Below are positions 5,982 to 8,680 of a DNA stretch of 8,680 bases, in pieces. Below the pieces are notes generated by a model. That model had not been told where the DNA came from. It did not search any database and was given only the letters and a program-made list of their open reading frames with translations. Made by a program: the position numbers and the translations under genes. Where the stretch lies: assembly GCA_903877345.1 (NCBI GenBank), contig CAIRDL010000641.1, positions 1 through 8,680 on the forward strand, in the 5' to 3' direction. The stretch is from an uncultured Oscillochloris sp. (GTDB lineage Bacteria > Chloroflexota > Chloroflexia > Chloroflexales > Chloroflexaceae). The number at the start of each line of letters is the position of its first letter. The first letter of the stretch is position 1.

Positions 5982-6353
5982 TCAATGGGGTTGCTCGCTC
6001 AGGGCGGCGAGGAGGGCATGGACATGAGGAATGAGGTCGGGGCGTTCGTCCAAGGTCGCACTAATCGCTGTAAGCGCGGTGGGCAATGGACAATCCCCTG
6101 GCGTACTGGGGAGCAACGCGGTGACGGGTTGCCCCAGCGCCATAGCAATATCCAGGAGTAAAGCAATGGTGATGGTACGTTCCCCACGCTCATAGCGTGA
6201 CAAACTCTCACGTTTGACCCCAAGGATGCCCGCCAGATCCTCCTGGGTCATCGCACACGCGAGACGGAGGTCGCGTACCCGGCGCGACACGTAAGCGCCA
6301 ACCTCCGACTCGCGGGCGTGGCGCCGTGAGGTAACGGCATCATTGCCGCTCAT
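5982..6353 (-). CDS. XRE-family HTH regulator, 123 aa, first gene of the par operon
   Basis: ATG 6353 is six bases after AGGGAG (6360-6365). Residues about 22-80 are an XRE/Cro-type HTH: VSRRVRDLRLACAMTQEDLAGILGVKRESLSRYERGERTITIALLLDIAMALG, with the usual TQEDLA recognition start and SRYERG turn. Residues about 80-123 are a short helical tail (PTALTAISATLDERPDL, VHALLAALSE) that could dimerise. It ends 17 bp before parA, and the parA ribosome site overlaps its stop region. Because ParA lacks a DNA-binding extension, this protein probably supplies autorepression of the operon (inference). Nearby palindromes at 6391-6407 and 6617-6629 are candidate binding sites. Confidence 0.88.
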   Translation of the reverse strand: MSGNDAVTSRRHARESEVGAYVSRRVRDLRLACAMTQEDLAGILGVKRESLSRYERGERTITIALLLDIAMALGQPVTALLPSTPGDCPLPTALTAISATLDERPDLIPHVHALLAALSEQPH

Positions 6354-6390
6354 AGGTATCTCCCTGAGCACAGCGAGAAGGAATCAAGAT

Positions 6391-6407
6391 CGTTCAATCG
6401 CTGAACG
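6391..6407. promoter_or_regulatory. 17-bp palindrome, candidate XRE operator or leader hairpin
   Basis: CGTTCA-atcgc-TGAACG has perfect 6-bp arms and a 5-nt centre. It lies 38 bp upstream of the xre start codon, inside the transcribed leader if the promoter at 6584-6612 is used. XRE-type regulators commonly bind such short inverted repeats. Confidence 0.4.
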
Positions 6408-6441
6408 CGAGGATGGGCCGCGACAGCGTCGAGGGCAAAGC

Positions 6442-6478
6442 AGGGAACAGCCGACGATATGCGCGCTTCTGGTTCCCT
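6442..6478 (-). other. possible leader stem in the xre 5' UTR
   Basis: AGGGAAC (6442-6448) pairs with GTTCCCT (6472-6478), with a possible bulged two-base-pair extension. The loop is long, so stability is uncertain. It lies in the approximately 220-nt leader between the promoter and xre. Confidence 0.2.
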
Positions 6479-6583
6479 CAAAAGTGGGTTGCTGCAAAGG
6501 GCGGTGGCATTGAACTTGGCACGGGTTCGTACATCTGCGGTAGGCGTCACCCTCAGTCCTCCATAGAACCAAGTGGTCACCTA

Positions 6584-6612
6584 ATCCTAGTCCATTGTTG
6601 CGTATGTGTCAA
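6584..6612 (-). promoter_or_regulatory. sigma70-type promoter for the xre-parA-parB operon
   Basis: On the - strand, TTGACA (complement of 6607-6612) is a perfect -35 box, followed after exactly 17 bp by TAGGAT (complement of 6584-6589), four of six matches to the -10 consensus. Transcription would start near 6577 and run into xre with a leader of about 220 nt. Confidence 0.6.
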
Positions 6613-6616
6613 TCTG

Positions 6617-6629
6617 GTACATCGTGTAC
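6617..6629. promoter_or_regulatory. GTACA-tcg-TGTAC palindrome just upstream of the -35 box
   Basis: Perfect 5-bp arms with a 3-nt centre, 4 bp upstream of the -35 hexamer. The position fits an activator or repressor site. No sequence relation to the 17-bp palindrome at 6391 is evident. The remainder of 6630-6712 shows only a short direct repeat (GTAGGCTAGGCTAGG, about 6687-6701). Confidence 0.3.
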
Positions 6630-6712
6630 GGTCTTTCCCGCCCTGGCAGAACCGAACGAGCAGGGCAATGCAGGCTACCTGATTCGTAGGCTAGGCTAGG
6701 CGCACATAGCAG

Positions 6713-6746
6713 ACAGCGTGCCCGGGGCTTACCCTAGGCACGCTGT
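6713..6746 (-). terminator. 10-bp hairpin after pspC, probable terminator
   Basis: ACAGCGTGCC (6713-6722) pairs perfectly with GGCACGCTGT (6737-6746); GGG/CCC can extend pairing inside the loop. It starts 25 nt after the pspC stop on the - strand. No T-tract follows, so a rho-assisted or stem-only terminator is more likely than a canonical one. Confidence 0.55.
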
Positions 6747-6771
6747 GACGATCCTTGACCGTCAATACCGA

Positions 6772-7008
6772 CTACTGGATCGGCTGCCCCGTGTACGGGT
6801 CGTAGCGATACGGTGGCGCAGCAGTAGCAGGTTCCTCAGGCATCACGATCCAGAGAATGAGGTAGATCAGCGGGCTGAGGCCACTGAGTACGGCCAAGAC
6901 AAACACGAGGCGAGCGAGGGTAACATCAATGCCGAAATAGGCGGCAAGGCCACCGCAGACCCCGGCGAACATCCGGTCAGTGCGTGAGCGCAACAGGCGC
7001 GTGGTCAT
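6772..7008 (-). CDS. PspC-domain membrane protein, 78 aa
   Basis: ATG 7008 follows AGGA with 7-nt spacing. The PspC domain spans about residues 4-60: RLLRSRTDRMFAGVCGGLAAYFGIDVTLARLVFVLAVLSG, then LSPLIYLILWIVMPEEP. The VCGGLAAYFG core and the LILWIVMPEEP end are diagnostic. PspC-domain proteins are inner-membrane proteins of envelope-stress (phage-shock) signalling in enterobacteria; stand-alone short versions are widespread and of unclear role. The C-terminal tail (ATAAPPYRYDPYTGQPIQ) is polar. It is the last gene of a probable - strand operon, and its start lies inside the end of the upstream 166-aa frame. No pspA or pspF is visible here. Confidence 0.92.
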   Translation of the reverse strand: MTTRLLRSRTDRMFAGVCGGLAAYFGIDVTLARLVFVLAVLSGLSPLIYLILWIVMPEEPATAAPPYRYDPYTGQPIQ

Positions 7009-7477
7009 GAACGTGTCCTATCGGTAGAGCGGGCTGCGTGTCCGCTTCGTTGGCTTCCCTGCCTGCTTCGACGCGATGCAACACACGGAGGTTGCCGCGA
7101 CGTGGGGCGGATGCGGCACGCAGTCGGAGGGCGGAGGAGGCGCGGGCGACGGGCTGCCACGGCGTGGCAGCGCCGCCCACGAGAATCTCCGCAGGCGGCA
7201 CTGCTGATGCTTGGCGAGTGGACAACGCAGAGTAGCGTCTCACGACAAGGACAGGGATGCCGTTAGAACGTTCGGCACGACCATTGGAGAGTGTCGGGGC
7301 AGAAAGCGATGATGGGGGCAACGACTGCGTAGGCTCATCATGCGCCAGTGTCTCCGCCACGCCATCGTCGGGCGCTTCGTAGACGATGGCTGTGGCGGGG
7401 CAGGGCGGGGAACAACAGGGGGCAACGCGGCAAAGATCTGCGCGAACATCGAGCGGGGAGGAATAACCACACCTCAC
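6977..7477 (-). CDS. hypothetical Pro/Ala/Arg-rich protein, 166 aa
   Basis: GTG 7477 overlaps the TGA of the upstream membrane gene by 4 bp (GTGA), the classical coupling arrangement. AGGAG lies about 11 nt upstream, rather far. The frame ends with TGA at 6979, 32 bp into pspC. No domain is recognised. The N-terminus is cysteine-rich (CRVAPCCSPPCP), the middle is low-complexity, and the last third is Arg-rich (RASSALRLRAASAPRRGNLRVLHRVEAG). No membrane helix is seen. An alternative reading of the first part, starting ATG 7449 in another frame (MFAQIFAALPPVVPRPAPP), also looks protein-like but has no ribosome site. If neither is real, 7009-7473 would be a 465-bp noncoding stretch inside the operon. 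Confidence 0.42.
   Translation of the reverse strand: MRCGYSSPLDVRADLCRVAPCCSPPCPATAIVYEAPDDGVAETLAHDEPTQSLPPSSLSAPTLSNGRAERSNGIPVLVVRRYSALSTRQASAVPPAEILVGGAATPWQPVARASSALRLRAASAPRRGNLRVLHRVEAGREANEADTQPALPIGHVHDHAPVALTH
7153..7171. repeat. 19-bp perfect inverted repeat, 9-bp arms
   Basis: GCTGCCACG-g-CGTGGCAGC with a single central base. It lies inside the low-complexity 166-aa frame (AATPWQPV). It could form a tight cruciform or be a protein binding site; in very GC-rich DNA chance is possible. Confidence 0.35.
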
Positions 7478-7812
7478 GCAACGTGGGTCTCCTGGGGAGC
7501 AGGCAGTGCCTCAGTCTCAACAGATATGAGGTGCGCTCGTCGGCAATGTGGTTGCTGTAGGGTATGAGCCGTGCTGACGAGATGCTGACCACGTTCGAGG
7601 CGCACAACCCACATCCGGGCGGCGAGACCCCAGACGCCGACCGGGATGGCGAAGGCGGTCAGCATCAGGGCAATGACAAACGACCACATGATGCAATCGC
7701 CAGCCCCGCTCGTGGCGAACCAGCTCTCCACGTCCACGACGATGCGCCAGACAATGTAGCCAGGGATAGCGATCATGCCGCAGGTGAGCGCTGCGCCGAA
7801 GATGATTTTCAT
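7474..7812 (-). CDS. two-helix membrane protein, 112 aa
   Basis: ATG 7812 follows GAGAGG with 8-nt spacing. Helix 1 is residues about 4-27 (IFGAALTCGMIAIPGYIVWRIVV). A short exterior loop (DVESWFATSGAGDC) leads to helix 2 at about 41-69 (MWSFVIALMLTAFAIPVGVWGLAARMWV). A soluble basic/His-containing tail of about 40 residues follows (VRLERGQHLVSTAHTLQQPHCRRAH). No family is recognised. It begins 21 bp after the preceding gene's stop and its own stop overlaps the next GTG, so it is probably an operon member with pspC. Confidence 0.65.
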   Translation of the reverse strand: MKIIFGAALTCGMIAIPGYIVWRIVVDVESWFATSGAGDCIMWSFVIALMLTAFAIPVGVWGLAARMWVVRLERGQHLVSTAHTLQQPHCRRAHLISVETEALPAPQETHVA

Positions 7813-7833
7813 TGGGGATTCCTCTCCAGTGGG

Positions 7834-8680
7834 TTATTCACGGGGTGGCTCTTGCTTCTGTGCGCGGCCCGCCTGCCAGGCGGGAAACACCACATTCTTT
7901 GAGCCCTTGTAGCGTGCAAACACCTGTGCAAACGGCGTGCCATGTGTGCCAGCTTTTCGGTAGATGGAGAGCAAACGACGGGTTCGCATGTCTATGGAGC
8001 GGAGCCCTCGCGCCCGTCCGCGCCCGCGTGGTGCTCGGTTGGGCGGTGACGTAACCGCTTCAGCGCGTGCGTCCACCGTAATCCGCAGCTCAGACGCATT
8101 CCCCGGCATGAGAACCACGTCGGAACGGGTTATATTCCCGTTCCCATTCCCGTTCCCTAACGGAACGGGAACGGGAATGCGTGAAGCGTTCCCTCCGCTC
8201 TGTGACGCGCTCGGAACGCTTTGCACTGGCGCTGCCCCCTGCCGCCCCAAGATGGCCGCCAGTCGCGCCGCCCGCCCCGGACTGACCGCCGAGAGGTCGG
8301 CGTCCTGGGGCAAGGCGGGCAGCGGGGTGGGCGCACCCGCCTGTGCCAGCAACCCGGCCAGGAGGTCGTCAGGCGGAGCAGCGGTCGGTAGAACGGGTGG
8401 CGGCGGCGAGCGTACGGGCGCACGGCGCGCCGGGGCGTTTGCGGGCCTTTGCAGCGCCACTGGCTCCACCGGCGGCGGCGCTTCCTCATCGTCAGGCGTC
8501 GGCTCCCCTGCGGCGGTGGGGAGCGCAATGATGAGCTGTGCCCAGACATCGTGCTCTGGGTCGTAGACCACCGCAGGCCGCGCCATCCGCGCTGACGTGG
8601 GGACGTACTTCGTCGCCATTGCCCCCAGGTAGATGATCATGTCGAAACATTTGAGCATGTCCTTCTCGCCCGTGATGCCC
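7834..8680 (-). CDS. hypothetical protein with long disordered linker and basic C-terminal module, 5' end outside window
   Basis: The frame is open through the window edge (the codons before ATG 8658 read GITGEKD), so the true start is probably beyond 8680; ATG 8658 is only the first in-window start. The visible N-terminal part, GEKDMLKCFDMIIYLGAMATKY, then RPAVVYDPEHDVWAQL, looks like the end of a folded domain, perhaps an ATPase core, but I cannot assign it. About 100 Pro/Ala-rich residues follow (EEAPPPVEPV, RSPPPPVLPTAAPP). Next is an IPVPVPLGNGNGNGN stretch made by an inverted hexamer repeat. The C-terminus is Arg-rich (RAPRGRGRARGLR) and then a compact segment, TRRLLSIYRKAGTHGTPFAQVFARYKGSKNVVFPAWQAGRA, that could be a small DNA-binding helical module. 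It is first in the visible part of the - strand operon. Confidence 0.7.
   Translation of the reverse strand, partial: GITGEKDMLKCFDMIIYLGAMATKYVPTSARMARPAVVYDPEHDVWAQLIIALPTAAGEPTPDDEEAPPPVEPVALQRPANAPARRAPVRSPPPPVLPTAAPPDDLLAGLLAQAGAPTPLPALPQDADLSAVSPGRAARLAAILGRQGAAPVQSVPSASQSGGNASRIPVPVPLGNGNGNGNITRSDVVLMPGNASELRITVDARAEAVTSPPNRAPRGRGRARGLRSIDMRTRRLLSIYRKAGTHGTPFAQVFARYKGSKNVVFPAWQAGRAQKQEPPRE
8134..8178. repeat. hexanucleotide (GGGAAY) repeat forming an inverted repeat within a gene
   Basis: Four TTCCCR hexamers (about 8135-8157) face GGAACGGGAACGGGAAT (8162-8178) across CTAAC. The best arms are 17 bp with two mismatches (8140-8156 against 8162-8178). On the coding - strand the right arm gives IPVPVP and the left arm gives GNGNGNGN. 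Further GGAACG pieces occur at about 8122 and 8212. Confidence 0.8.

Noticed and set aside
3638..6353. A chromosomal origin region marked by a canonical parS
   Set aside because: No TGTTTCACGTGAAACA-like site or DnaA gene or box cluster was seen; the array sequence is unrelated.

Overview
The window reads as a GC-rich (mostly about 60-68%) bacterial accessory region, probably a plasmid or integrated plasmid-like element. The ParA/ParB proteins, a STAND ATPase with an N-terminal helix-turn-helix, a PspC-domain protein and the general protein style suggest a filamentous phototrophic Chloroflexota (Chloroflexus/Roseiflexus-like) host. That assignment is inference; no rRNA or tRNA is present to settle it.

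Layout. 1-480 (+): 3' part of an alpha/beta hydrolase. 581-775 (+): a 64-aa two-helix membrane protein. 784-830: a perfect 15-bp hairpin between convergent genes. 845-3100 (-): a 751-aa NB-ARC/STAND ATPase with a helical sensor region encoded by a clearly AT-rich insert. 3101-3292: divergent intergenic region with phased TTCCGCAC-like half-sites. 3293-3487 (+): a second 64-aa membrane protein. 3638-6353 (-): a partition operon, xre - parA - repeat-containing frame - parB, with a good sigma70-type promoter at 6584-6612. 6772-8680 (-): a likely operon of a 5'-truncated disordered protein, a membrane protein, a low-complexity protein and PspC, ended by a hairpin at 6713-6746.

The most unusual part is the partition locus. 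A 20-bp near-palindrome, TCGTATTTC-TG-GAAATACGA, occurs seven times, always in the same orientation. Five copies lie between parA and parB at exactly 72-bp spacing, like a sopC-type plasmid centromere. Two more lie inside parB itself, in frame, encoding SYFQKYD in the linker before the C-terminal domain. 72 bp is 24 codons, and the whole array stays open in the frame that encodes SYFQKYD. That frame has its own GTG start and Shine-Dalgarno site. Its start overlaps the parA stop, and its stop overlaps the parB start, through the same 8-bp GTGGCTAA junction. The two junctions lie in a 20-bp direct repeat with 19/20 identity. So a cassette seems to have been inserted or duplicated between two genes that formerly overlapped, without breaking translational coupling. 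The palindrome has no stop codon in any of six frames.

Working model: the XRE protein represses the operon, ParA is the Walker ATPase, ParB is the CTPase clamp, and the palindromes are the ParB (or regulator) binding sites. The inter-gene repeat frame may also make a 172-aa SYFQKYD-repeat protein. The STAND gene is a candidate immune or signalling ATPase whose sensor half has been exchanged.
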